A stretch of DNA of 64,000 nt from Bradyrhizobium algeriense (GTDB lineage: Bacteria > Pseudomonadota > Alphaproteobacteria > Rhizobiales > Xanthobacteraceae), in NCBI RefSeq assembly GCF_036924595.1, contig NZ_JAZHRV010000001.1, forward strand, positions 7,467,501 through 7,531,500, read 5' to 3'. A program made the position numbers and the translations under genes. The notes beneath the pieces were generated by a model, which was given only the letters and a program-made list of their open reading frames with translations, searched no databases and had not been told where the DNA came from. This document shows positions 32,641-40,767 of the stretch, one piece after another (position 1 is the stretch's first letter; each line of letters starts with the position of its first letter).

Positions 32641-34353
32641 CTAACTATTCCGCAGCCTCGCCGCGGCGCCGCCGCCGAACACCGGAATTCGGTTCACCGC
32701 CAGCACTACTGCAAAAGTGATCACCAGCATCGCGATGCCGAGCACCGAGATGGCGGCGAGATCGCCGCTTTCGTTGAGGTCGTAGATCAGGACCGACAGC
32801 ACCTTGGTCTGCGAGGTGAACAGCACGATCGCCGCGGATAGCTCCCGCATCACGCCGATGAAGATGAAGCACCAGGTCGCGATCACGCCGGTGCGCAGCA
32901 AGGGCGCGGTGATCTGGCGCAGCGTCTGCAGCCGCGTCGCGCCGAGGATGCGGCTGGCGTCCTCCAGCTCGGGATGAATGGTCGCGAACGCCGCCTGCAA
33001 TTGCTGATAGGCCGACGGCAGGTTGATGGTAAGGAACGCCACCAGCAGGATCCACAGCGTGCCGTAGAGCACGAAGGGCGGTCGCGTGTAGCTCAAAAAC
33101 AGCCCGACGCCGAGCACGATGCCGGGCACCGCGACGGGGGCGGTCGCGAGAAAGCCGAGCACGCGATGGCTCGCGATCACGCGCCGGGTCGTGACATAAG
33201 CGACGACAAGGGCGAGAATCGTGCCGATGGTCGCCGTCGATGCGCCCAGGATCACGGTGTTCTTCAGCGCGAGCTGGGTCGACGACAATTCGGTGAACAC
33301 GAACACGATGTTGTGCAGGGTCGCCGTCGACGGCGTCACCAGCGTGGTCGCGTTCGGCGAGAACGCCGCGTTGAGCAGCGCGAAATAGGGCAGGAACACA
33401 GGATTGAGCAGCACGAGCAGACAAAACGCCAGTGCCACCCAGCGCCATCCCTTCATCTCGATCGGGCGCGGCGCGCCGTATTTGCCACCGACCACGGAGA
33501 AGCCGCGGCGGCCGAGCAAAAACTTCTGGCCCTGCAGCAGCAATATCGTCAGCAGCAGCAGCGGCACGGCGGCGGCCGCCGCAAGTTCGAGTTTTGGCGG
33601 ATACTGGAACAGGCTCCAGATCTTTGTCGTCATGGTGTGGAAGCCGGCCGGCAGCGCCAGGATCGCGGGCGATCCGAACAGCGTCATCGCCTGCAGGAAC
33701 GCGATCAGGGCGCCCGCGACCAACGCGGGCAGCGCCAAGGGAATCGTCACGCGCCGCGCCGTGGTCCAGGCCTTGCCGCCGAGGATGGCGGAGGCGTCCT
33801 CCAACTCGCCCGGCATGTTGTCGAGCGCGTTGGCGACCAGCACGAACACGAATGGAAAGGTGTAGCAGGAGATCACGAAGATCAGTCCGGTCAACGAATA
33901 GATGTCGAACAGCGGATCTTCGGCGCCGGTGAGATAGCGATAGAGCTGGTTCAACAATCCGCTGTTGGGCGCCGCCAGCAATTCCCAGGCGACCGCGCCG
34001 AGAAACGGCGGCGTGACAAAAGAGGCCGTCACCAGCGCGCGGATCGTCTGCCGCCCCGGCATGTCGGTGCGCGACACCAGCCAGCCGATCGGAGCTGCGA
34101 CAAGGCAGCAGACCACCGCCGAGGTGGTGGCGATGATTGCGGTCGTCAGCAGCGGATCGAGGAACGCCGGGTCGGTGAACAGCGTGACGAAGTTCTGCAG
34201 CGTCGGATGCCGTGCCTTGTCCGTGAACGCGAAAACCGCCAGCCACGACATCGGCAGCACGATGAGCACGATCATGAAGGCAGCGAACAGCCACAGGACG
34301 GGGCGGGTGAGGTCGATGCGGGATTTGGGAGCGTCGGTGGTGGTTATGGTCAT
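32641..34353 (-). CDS. Fe(III)-type ABC transporter permease (fused two-domain)
   Basis: A 570-residue membrane protein with about twelve helices in two homologous halves, the layout of FbpB/SfuB/AfuB. Each half has an EAA loop: ELEDASAILGGKAWTTARRVTIPLALPAL near residue 190 and ELEDASRILGATRLQTLRQITAPLLRTG near 470. It works with the ATPase and binding protein encoded upstream. The gap of about 210 bp to the binding-protein gene contains a palindromic repeat. Ferric iron is the usual cargo of this family; other cargoes such as phosphonates or polyols occur, so iron is inferred. Confidence 0.9.
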   Translation of the reverse strand: MTITTTDAPKSRIDLTRPVLWLFAAFMIVLIVLPMSWLAVFAFTDKARHPTLQNFVTLFTDPAFLDPLLTTAIIATTSAVVCCLVAAPIGWLVSRTDMPGRQTIRALVTASFVTPPFLGAVAWELLAAPNSGLLNQLYRYLTGAEDPLFDIYSLTGLIFVISCYTFPFVFVLVANALDNMPGELEDASAILGGKAWTTARRVTIPLALPALVAGALIAFLQAMTLFGSPAILALPAGFHTMTTKIWSLFQYPPKLELAAAAAVPLLLLTILLLQGQKFLLGRRGFSVVGGKYGAPRPIEMKGWRWVALAFCLLVLLNPVFLPYFALLNAAFSPNATTLVTPSTATLHNIVFVFTELSSTQLALKNTVILGASTATIGTILALVVAYVTTRRVIASHRVLGFLATAPVAVPGIVLGVGLFLSYTRPPFVLYGTLWILLVAFLTINLPSAYQQLQAAFATIHPELEDASRILGATRLQTLRQITAPLLRTGVIATWCFIFIGVMRELSAAIVLFTSQTKVLSVLIYDLNESGDLAAISVLGIAMLVITFAVVLAVNRIPVFGGGAAARLRNS

Positions 34354-34375
34354 GTCATTTCCACAAGCGAAGTGC

Positions 34376-34540
34376 AGCTCCCTCGCCCCGCGCTTTGCGG
34401 GGAGAGGGTTGGGGTGAGGGGTCTCACCGCAAATTCGGACTCGCGGAGAGCCCGCTCACCCGCCGCGCATCTTTCGATGCGCGTCGGCCTAAGAGCGAGC
34501 TTCGCTCGTCTCGACTCCCCGCAGGCGGGGCGAGGCGGGA
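34376..34540. repeat. Intergenic repeat with CTCGCCCCGC arms
   Basis: The left part, CCTCGCCCCGCGCTTTGCGG, and the right part, CCCCGCAGGCGGGGCGAGGC, are complementary in the outer stem. Between them lies a variable piece with GATGCGCGTCGG and AGAGCGAGCTTCGCTCG hairpins. A related element lies at 52874-53012. It sits between binding-protein and permease genes of one operon and may reduce expression of the permease. Confidence 0.55.
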
Positions 34541-34564
34541 CAGAGAACGCCGCTGCTCCCATCC

Positions 34565-35632
34565 TCAAACCCTGAACAACCGCGCATAGCGCGTCTTGAT
34601 CTCTTCCGCCATCTTCTCGACCCCTGCGGCATCTTCCTTCATCAGCTTGATGTCCGAAATCTTCCACCGCCCCGGCTTCGATTGCACCTGCGCGTGAACG
34701 GAATACTGCGCGGTAAAGTCGGTGAAGAATTGTTGGGTCTCGCGGGTGTGCAGCCAGGCCTGGAACAGCCGTGCGGCATTTGGGTGCGGCGCTGACGCAA
34801 AGATAGCGGTCGGCCCCGAAATCGTCGGCGCGCCTTCGGCCGGATAGATCGGTTCAACCGGTTGACCGGCTTCCTTCAGCAGCACGATGCCGTATTCATT
34901 GCCGTCGGCCATCACGGCGCGTTCGCCAAGCGAAAGCTTTTTCGGCGGATCGGTCGAGGACTGCACCTGCATTACCCGCTGCTTCGACAGCTTCTCCAGG
35001 TAATCCCAGCCCAGTTCACGGACCAGCTGGAAGGTCGCAGTCATGATGGTGCCGCTATAGGCCGGATGGCCCTTGACCATCTTGCCTGCCCATTTGGGAT
35101 CAAGCAGGTCGGCAAAGCTCTTCGGTGCGTCTTCGGGCTTTACCAGATTGGTGTTGTAGGCAATCGACGACAAATAAATCCGCGAGGTGGCGGACATGCC
35201 GTCGGGGTCGCGATATTCAGGAAGAAAATGCCGGGCCATATCCTCCGATACAAATGGCGCCAGCCAATTGTTTCGTTTCCAGGTGATGATGTGCGACGCA
35301 TCCGAGGTGTTGATCACGTCGGCTGCGCGGATGCCCGAACCGAATTCCTGGTCGATCCGCTGAAACAGCCGCTCCGAGCCGGAACGTTCGATCTGAATGG
35401 TGATGCCGGGATAGGCGGCCTCGAACGCCTTGCCGAGCTTTTCGCCGACCGGCAGGTCCATCGACGAATAGAAGATCAATTTGCCTTCCTTCTTCGCCGC
35501 CTCCACCAGCTCAGGCGTGATCGCGACCGGCTCCGGCGCCTGGGCACGAACGGGGGAGGCGAACATGGTGCCGGCGGCAAGCGTGGCCGCGCCTTGCAGG
35601 ATGTCGCGCCGCGAAAGTTTTCGTCCCTTCAT
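34565..35632 (-). CDS. Fe(III)-type ABC transporter periplasmic binding protein
   Basis: A 355-residue protein with a twin-arginine signal (KLSRRDILQGAATLAAGTMF, cleavage after VRA). The mature part is of the AfuA/FbpA class: KEGKLIFYSSMDLPVGEKLGKAFEAAYPGI, then SERLFQRIDQE, then NPIA-like AEGAPTISGPTAIFASAPHPNAARLFQAWL. It captures the ferric ligand in the periplasm for the permease at 32641. The Tyr pair of classical FbpA is not obvious by eye, so a different iron-binding mode or another ligand is possible. It starts 26 bp after the ATPase stop. Confidence 0.86.
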   Translation of the reverse strand: MKGRKLSRRDILQGAATLAAGTMFASPVRAQAPEPVAITPELVEAAKKEGKLIFYSSMDLPVGEKLGKAFEAAYPGITIQIERSGSERLFQRIDQEFGSGIRAADVINTSDASHIITWKRNNWLAPFVSEDMARHFLPEYRDPDGMSATSRIYLSSIAYNTNLVKPEDAPKSFADLLDPKWAGKMVKGHPAYSGTIMTATFQLVRELGWDYLEKLSKQRVMQVQSSTDPPKKLSLGERAVMADGNEYGIVLLKEAGQPVEPIYPAEGAPTISGPTAIFASAPHPNAARLFQAWLHTRETQQFFTDFTAQYSVHAQVQSKPGRWKISDIKLMKEDAAGVEKMAEEIKTRYARLFRV

Positions 35633-35657
35633 CGCGTCCTCCTGTTTCCTTTTTTCT

Positions 35658-36728
35658 TTAACGCCTCAGCGCCCGGCAGCGCTCAGGCGGCAGCGTCAAC
35701 CAGACCTCGCTGCCCTTTTGCACATTGGTTTCGGTCGGCGTGGTGGCGCGCAGACTGGTGCCGTCGGCCACTTCCACCATGTAGTCGCGCGCGGCCCCCA
35801 GATAGACCTGCCGCGTCACGACGGCCTTGATGGCGTTCTCGGGCGAAGCCGGCGCCTGCGCCGACAGGGCGATATCGTGCTGGCGGATCGCGACCACGGC
35901 GCCCTCACCCGCCGTGAGCGGCGCGCCGACCACCTGCAACGTCGCGCCAGCAAAGGAAATGTGGTTGGCATCGCGCGCGGTGCCCTTGATGACATTGCTG
36001 GCGCCGATGAAGCGCGCGACGAATTCGGACTCGGGGCGGGCATAGATGTCTTCGGGCGTACCGAGCTGGTCGATCCGGCCGCCGTTCATTACCGCGATCA
36101 GGTCGGCCGTGGTCATCGCCTCGGACTGGTCGTGGGTGACATAGACGGTGGTGTAGCGATATTCATCGTGCAGGCGGCGGATCTCGAACCGCATCTCCTC
36201 GCGCAGATTGGCGTCGAGGTTGGACAGCGGCTCGTCGAGCAGCAGCGTCTGCGGCTCGACGATCAGCGCGCGCGCCAGTGCCACGCGTTGCTGTTGTCCG
36301 CCGGATAGTTCGCCGGGATAGCGCTGCGCCAGCGCCTCGAGTTTTGTCGTGGCCAGAATCGCCGCCAGTTTCTTTGCGATGGTGTCGCGGTCCATTTTGC
36401 GCAGGCGCAGGCCGTAGACGATGTTTTCCGTCACCGTCATGTGCGGCCACAGCGCGTAGCTCTGAAAAATCATCGACATGTTGCGCTGCTCGGGCGGCAG
36501 CGTGCGCGCCTTCGAAGACACCAGCCGCTCGCCGACATGGATCTCGCCGTCGGAAGGTTCGAGGAAACCCGCGATCAGCCGCAGCGTCGTGGTCTTGCCG
36601 CAGCCGGAGGGGCCGAGCAGGCAGACCAATTGTCCATGGTCGATTTTCAAGGAGACGTTATCGACCACCGCAAGCGAGCCAAATCGCTTGGTCAGGCCGC
36701 GCAAATCAACGGACGCCAATCGCCTCAC
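35658..36728 (-). CDS. Fe(III)-type ABC transporter ATP-binding protein (FbpC-like)
   Basis: A 356-residue protein; I chose GTG 36728 (RRLASVDLRGLTKRFG) because homologues begin here and AAGG lies upstream; the frame stays open further. It has Walker A GPSGCGKTT, the signature LSGGQQQRVALARAL, Walker B LLLDEPLSNLD and the H-loop VTHDQSEAMTTAD. The C-terminal TOBE-type regulatory domain covers about residues 240-356 (VVAIRQHDIAL). It is first of the transporter genes and so determines the operon start. Confidence 0.9.
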   Translation of the reverse strand: MRRLASVDLRGLTKRFGSLAVVDNVSLKIDHGQLVCLLGPSGCGKTTTLRLIAGFLEPSDGEIHVGERLVSSKARTLPPEQRNMSMIFQSYALWPHMTVTENIVYGLRLRKMDRDTIAKKLAAILATTKLEALAQRYPGELSGGQQQRVALARALIVEPQTLLLDEPLSNLDANLREEMRFEIRRLHDEYRYTTVYVTHDQSEAMTTADLIAVMNGGRIDQLGTPEDIYARPESEFVARFIGASNVIKGTARDANHISFAGATLQVVGAPLTAGEGAVVAIRQHDIALSAQAPASPENAIKAVVTRQVYLGAARDYMVEVADGTSLRATTPTETNVQKGSEVWLTLPPERCRALRR

Positions 36729-36803
36729 TCCCACCTTCGTTCTTGCACGGATCAGCGCCCGGCTTGGTATGCCAGTATACGGACAAAAACGGGTTGGGAA
36801 AGA

Positions 36804-36836
36804 GTAGGATGGGTGGAGCGAAGCGATACCCATCAT
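36804..36836. repeat. Half copy of the GTAGGATGGGTGGAGCG repeat
   Basis: GTAGGATGGGTGGAGCGAAG followed by CGATACCCATCAT is identical in its first 29 bp to the left arm of the palindrome at 37427. A decayed copy (CGGGTGGAGCGCAGCGATAA) lies at 36921-36940. These copies bracket the DUF805 gene. Confidence 0.65.
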
Positions 36837-37011
36837 TTAGATGCGGCTGAGGGAGCGCGAGAACGCGATTTCTCTCACCATGTGAAATGCAGTCACGCTG
36901 CGTTAGCGGGGACGACAGTGCGGGTGGAGCGCAGCGATAACCATCAATCAAACCAGGCGTGTACTCATAAATCAGGCGCTTAGTCTTGGTCGCGCCTTAG
37001 CGCAGATTATT

Positions 37012-37362
37012 TTAGAACCAAACCGGGGGTCGTCCAAATCTGTTATCCATGGCGTCACCCGGATAAAAAAGCAAAACCAGTGGTGTGAACAATCCAGCGA
37101 CGGGGAGGCAAATAAGTAAACTGGATAGGCCCGATTTGTTGATATCGTGAAACCGCTTCGCCATGGCTGCAAATAAAACCCAGATAATAACGATTAGATT
37201 TGCAACCCCCGTGAATACGCCGAGATCGCCCATCGCGTGAAGGCTGGGCCATGTCAACGCGAAGATGGCTAGCGATCCTAGGTATCCAACTAGCATGACC
37301 ACCGCGTATTGAAGTCTGTTTATCCGACCGTAGAAACTGAAGAATCCGCGCAGGTAGTTCAT
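37012..37362 (-). CDS. DUF805 inner-membrane protein
   Basis: A 116-residue protein with four hydrophobic helices. It begins with the DUF805 signature FFSFYGRINRLQY and has FAAMAKRFHDINKSGLSSLL in the third loop. The function is unknown; members are small membrane proteins often near phage or stress genes. I used ATG 37362; a TTG four codons upstream has a better-looking GGAAGGA but at 12 bp. The coding region is clearly less GC-rich than its neighbours and is bracketed by copies of one palindromic repeat, so it was probably acquired horizontally. Confidence 0.8.
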   Translation of the reverse strand: MNYLRGFFSFYGRINRLQYAVVMLVGYLGSLAIFALTWPSLHAMGDLGVFTGVANLIVIIWVLFAAMAKRFHDINKSGLSSLLICLPVAGLFTPLVLLFYPGDAMDNRFGRPPVWF

Positions 37363-37426
37363 GTGCAGTCGCAACGGCTATGCCGTTCCTTCCAAGCTTA
37401 CGAACACTCAACCGCTACAGTGGCCT

Positions 37427-37499
37427 GTAGGATGGGTGGAGCGAAGCGATACCCATCGTTGCTGCCGTGATGGATATCGCTTCGCTCCACCCATCCTAC
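37427..37499. repeat. Perfect palindromic element (GTAGGATGGGTGGAGCG family)
   Basis: Arms GTAGGATGGGTGGAGCGAAG and CTTCGCTCCACCCATCCTAC extend to about 31 bp each around a short loop. It lies 19 bp beyond the stop of the aminotransferase gene and can form a strong hairpin there. Half copies lie at 36804 and 36921. Confidence 0.75.
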
Positions 37500-37518
37500 C
37501 AGTGATACAGGTCGGGGC

Positions 37519-38703
37519 TCACGCCCTGACGTTCTCGCCGAGATATTCGATCGCGGCCTCGGTTCCGCCCTTGCCGTGGGGAATATTGAGCGCGTTGAGG
37601 CCGACCTCGATGACGCCGAGCGTGCCCAGAATCATCGGCGCATTCACATGGCCCATGTGGGCGATACGAAACGCCTGGCCGGATAGATCGCCAATTCCAG
37701 TGCCGAGCACCACGCCGCATTTGTCCTTGCAGTAGCGCTGCAGCGCAGCCGGATCGAAGCCGTTCATCGTCACCGTCGTCACCGTGTTGGAGCGCTCATT
37801 GGCCTCCGCGATGTTGAAGCCGAGCACCTGGCCCTCGGACCACGCCGCGACCGCGCGGCGCACCGCCTCGGCGAGCAGGCGATGACGCAGAAAGGCGTTT
37901 TCAAGTCCCTCGACATGGAGCATGTCGATCGCCTTGCGCAGCGCGAACAGCAAATGCACCGGCGCGGTGCCGGCATATTTACGGTAGTGCTCGGCTCCTT
38001 CGCGCTCGGTCCAGTCCCAATAGGGCGTGCGCAGGTTGGCCTTTTTGTGCACTTCGCGGGCGCGGTCGTTGGCGGCGACGAAGCCCAGGCCCGGCGGCGT
38101 CATCAGGCCCTTCTGCGAGCCGGACATCGCGACGTCGATGCCCCATCTATCCATCTCGAACGGCATGCAGCCCAGCGAAGCCACGGTGTCGACCATGAAC
38201 AGCGCCGGATGGCCGGTAGACTTGATCGCCTTGCCGATCGCTTCGACGTCGTTATAGGCGCCGGACGCAGTATCGACCTGCACCGCGACGATCGCCTTGA
38301 TGGTGTGATCCTTGTCCTGCTTCAGCCGAGCCTCGACTTCCGCGGGACGGATCGCGCGGCGCCAGTCGCCCTTCAGCACTTCGACCTCGACGCCCATCGC
38401 CGCCGCCGCCTGACCCCAACCGATCGCAAAGCGTCCGCTTTCCAGCACCAGCAGCTTGTCGCCGCGCGACAATACGTTGGACAGCGTCGCTTCCCATGCG
38501 CCGTGGCCGTTGGCGATGTAGATGTAGGATTTGCCCTTGGTAGCGAATAGTTTTGAGAGATCGGCGAGCAGGCTGTCGGTCAGTTCCAGCATCTGTTCGG
38601 AATAGATATCGAGCGCCGGGCGATGCATCGCCTGCAGCACTTCGTCGGGCATGGTGGTAGGTCCCGGGATGGCCAGAAACTCCCGGCCCGCGCGAACGGT
38701 CAT
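37519..38703 (-). CDS. Class V aminotransferase (Ser-glyoxylate/Ala-glyoxylate type)
   Basis: A 394-residue PLP enzyme from the ATG at 38703, with AAGGA upstream. It has the class V order: GREFLAIPGPTTMPDEV, IYIANGHGAWEATLSNVLSRGDKL, DTVASLGCMPFEMD and the Schiff-base Lys in AMSGSQKGLMTPPGLG. The C-terminal GTGIGDLSGQAFRIAHMGHVN is typical of serine-glyoxylate or alanine-glyoxylate aminotransferases. It converts glyoxylate to glycine, with serine or alanine as donor, in the cytosol. It is transcribed alone, and its neighbours do not narrow the substrate further. Confidence 0.87.
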   Translation of the reverse strand: MTVRAGREFLAIPGPTTMPDEVLQAMHRPALDIYSEQMLELTDSLLADLSKLFATKGKSYIYIANGHGAWEATLSNVLSRGDKLLVLESGRFAIGWGQAAAAMGVEVEVLKGDWRRAIRPAEVEARLKQDKDHTIKAIVAVQVDTASGAYNDVEAIGKAIKSTGHPALFMVDTVASLGCMPFEMDRWGIDVAMSGSQKGLMTPPGLGFVAANDRAREVHKKANLRTPYWDWTEREGAEHYRKYAGTAPVHLLFALRKAIDMLHVEGLENAFLRHRLLAEAVRRAVAAWSEGQVLGFNIAEANERSNTVTTVTMNGFDPAALQRYCKDKCGVVLGTGIGDLSGQAFRIAHMGHVNAPMILGTLGVIEVGLNALNIPHGKGGTEAAIEYLGENVRA

Positions 38704-38780
38704 TTGTTGTTTTTCCTTATTGGCAAGCACGCGGAATCGAGGCGCGTGAGATTCAGCTGGCATAATATTCGATCGAGATC

Positions 38781-38808
38781 GTCATTGCGAGCGCAGCGAA
38801 GCAATCCA
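38781..38808. repeat. Truncated copy of the GTCATTGCGAGCG element
   Basis: GTCATTGCGAGCGCAGCGAA and GCAATCCA are identical to the left arm of the element at 26704. The right arm is missing. Confidence 0.6.
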
Positions 38809-38868
38809 GAGCTGCAAAATAGATCAAATTGCACTCATTGCTCTTCACAACGACGGCAATCAGCACAG

Positions 38869-39705
38869 CTATTTCCCGACCGCCTTGGCGATGGCGGCCC
38901 AGATCTGATCCTTCAATTCGGTCGCCGGCGGGCTCGGGATCGTCACCGCAGGTCCGTCGCGCTTTTTGCAGGCTTCGACCAGCCGCAGCACCCAGATTTC
39001 GCCGTCGGTGTAATAAAGATCGCCGCCGCCATTGTGGCCCGCAATCGTCGGCCCGATGCCGGTGACCTGATATTTCGCCTCGACCATGCCGGCGGTTTCC
39101 AGGTCAGCCGCAAGCAGCGCGCGCTCGGCGTCGAGATCGGGGCTGATGTGGTGCGTGACCGCAGCGGTGTATTTGCTGACGCCGACGCCGCGATCCTCCG
39201 TGGCCGCGCCAAGCCAGACCGGACGCTTCTCCGCGCCGCTGTCCAGCACCTTCCAGTAGCGCACATGGTTGCGCTGGTCGGCGCTGGCCCCGATCGGCTT
39301 TTCATAGGCGAGATCCTCGCGGCGGCCGAGATAATAGAGATTGCTCACCGGCGCGTCCTTGTAGGGCCGGTCGAGCAGCACGCTGCCGACGATCTCGATC
39401 GAGGATTTCAGCGTGATCCGGTCGGCGGGGTACCAGCCGGCCGCGTGCATCGCGCAGACGACGTCCTTGGTGTCGCCGACCAGCCCGACATTGATCGGAT
39501 CGCCGGGAATGCCCTGACCGGTCCGCGTCACCATAGGTAATTGGGCGAGGCCTTTTTGATGTTCGTAATGGGTCCAGAAAAACGGCAGGATCAGATAGGC
39601 GACGGCGCCGTAGACGATGACAACGAGCAGCAAGATCCAGGCCGCGCGCTTCCACAGCGAACGCTTCGGTTTGACCGGGGATTGCGCGCCATCGGTGTCG
39701 GTCAC
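38869..39705 (-). CDS. LssY C-terminal-domain membrane-anchored protein
   Basis: A 278-residue protein. A basic N-terminus is followed by one membrane helix (AAWILLLVVIVYGAVAYLILPFF, about residues 21-43), and the rest is outside. The domain reads DPINVGLVGDTKDVVCAMHAAGWYPAD, then APVSNLYYLGRREDLAYEKP, then RNHVRYWKV, then HHISPDLDAERALL. I recognise the LssY_C pattern from this. LssY-type proteins are linked to envelope or secretion functions without a defined reaction. No PAP2 phosphatase domain is fused here. It lies 55 bp downstream of the nuclease gene on the same strand, so co-transcription is possible. Confidence 0.72.
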   Translation of the reverse strand: MTDTDGAQSPVKPKRSLWKRAAWILLLVVIVYGAVAYLILPFFWTHYEHQKGLAQLPMVTRTGQGIPGDPINVGLVGDTKDVVCAMHAAGWYPADRITLKSSIEIVGSVLLDRPYKDAPVSNLYYLGRREDLAYEKPIGASADQRNHVRYWKVLDSGAEKRPVWLGAATEDRGVGVSKYTAAVTHHISPDLDAERALLAADLETAGMVEAKYQVTGIGPTIAGHNGGGDLYYTDGEIWVLRLVEACKKRDGPAVTIPSPPATELKDQIWAAIAKAVGK

Positions 39706-39760
39706 ATCCAGCGCTCCGCGATGTCAGGCCCCCGAAGGGTAGCACGTCTGGGCTGTAGTG

Positions 39761-40492
39761 CTACCGCCGCGTCTCGCGGCAGCCCGCGGCTTCGGCCTCC
39801 TCGACCGAGCAGAACCAGCGCGTGCCCTTTGAGATCTTCATCTCGATCTTCGCATACCATCGGCTTGTCGGCTGGTGATAGATGCATTCGCCGGAGCGGT
39901 TGACATTGCCCTTGATGGTGCAGTCCGGCGAGGGCGCCACCGAGCCGGATGCCGACGCCAGCAGGATCGCCCTGGCGTTCTCCGGCGGCTTGACCGCGCC
40001 AAGGATCGCCGTCTTCTTGTTGCGGACGCGCCAATCCCATGGCGCGATGAACGCCCCTTGCCACATCCCCGCCTGGGCCTCGCGCGCGGCTTTCTCATCT
40101 GCCTCATAGTCGCGCGAGATACGCGTAGCCGCCAGCGCCCAGCCGTTTGACACCAGCCATTTCTGGATGTCCTCGCCGTCGGCCTCGCAGCGCGCCACCG
40201 TGCGGCCGCGGCGATCGGTGACGGCCCTGGTATGGCAGGTCCAGCTCTTGCCCCCGAAGCGTTTGATCAGTTCGTCGCGCGCGGCGGCGCCGCAGGCCCA
40301 GCGCTCGCTTTTGGTGTTGAGGCAGAGCTGATCGACGGCCGGCGCGTCGATGCCGCCCAGGCGGATGCGGCTGTTGCCGATCTGGAGGTGATCGCCTTCA
40401 CGGATTTTCGGGACGCCGGTGATATCTGCCGCCTGCGCCATGGCGGGGAGCGACAGCAGCAAAACGGCGGACAGCAATTTCCGTAAACTCAT
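39761..40492 (-). CDS. Secreted thermonuclease-like (SNase-fold) protein
   Basis: A 243-residue protein from the ATG at 40492, with a signal peptide (MSLRKLLSAVLLLSLPAMAQA). The SNase OB-fold covers about residues 25-145: IRLGGIDAPAVDQLC, RDELIKRFGGKSW and RRGRTVARCEADGEDIQKWLVSNGWALA, then YEADEKAAREAQAGMW. The catalytic Arg-Glu-Arg set is only partly recognisable (RLGGIDAP is kept), so nuclease activity is likely but unproven. The C-terminal part has CTIKGNVNRSGECIYHQPTSRWYAKIEM and a Cys-rich end, a fusion seen in rhizobial proteins. It is exported to the periplasm. Confidence 0.8.
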   Translation of the reverse strand: MSLRKLLSAVLLLSLPAMAQAADITGVPKIREGDHLQIGNSRIRLGGIDAPAVDQLCLNTKSERWACGAAARDELIKRFGGKSWTCHTRAVTDRRGRTVARCEADGEDIQKWLVSNGWALAATRISRDYEADEKAAREAQAGMWQGAFIAPWDWRVRNKKTAILGAVKPPENARAILLASASGSVAPSPDCTIKGNVNRSGECIYHQPTSRWYAKIEMKISKGTRWFCSVEEAEAAGCRETRR

Positions 40493-40592
40493 CGGCAGTC
40501 TCAGCGAAATGATGCGGATAGTGCGGACAATGGGGCCATCTTGCCAGCGCCGGAACGTCGCATCGCTTTCAACTTCCCGCGAGATGTTCAAA

Positions 40593-40753
40593 CCCTCCCC
40601 TGGAGGGGGAGGGTCGCCGAGCATCGTGAGATGCTCGGCGGGGTGGGGTGACAGTCTCTCCTATCGAACGGTGCCCGAGTTGAGAGATCACCCCACCCCG
40701 TTTCGCATTTCGCTTCGCTCCATGCGAACCGACCCTCCCCCTCCAGGGGAGGG
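40593..40753. repeat. Inverted intergenic element (CCCTCCCCTGGAGGGGGAGG family)
   Basis: The outer arms are near-perfect complements (CCCTCCCCTGGAGGGGGAGG on the left, CCTCCCCCTCCAGGGGAGGG on the right). The inner parts CGGGGTGGGGTGA and TCACCCCACCCCG also pair. It fills most of the gap between the 577-residue gene and the nuclease gene. It is a dispersed hairpin element without coding content. Confidence 0.7.
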
Positions 40754-40767
40754 TAAGCGAGCGCGTT

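Noticed and set aside
32645..34575. Long frames on both strands over the iron-type permease gene
   Set aside because: Only one frame gives twelve hydrophobic helices and EAA loops; the others are Arg/Gln-rich shadows.
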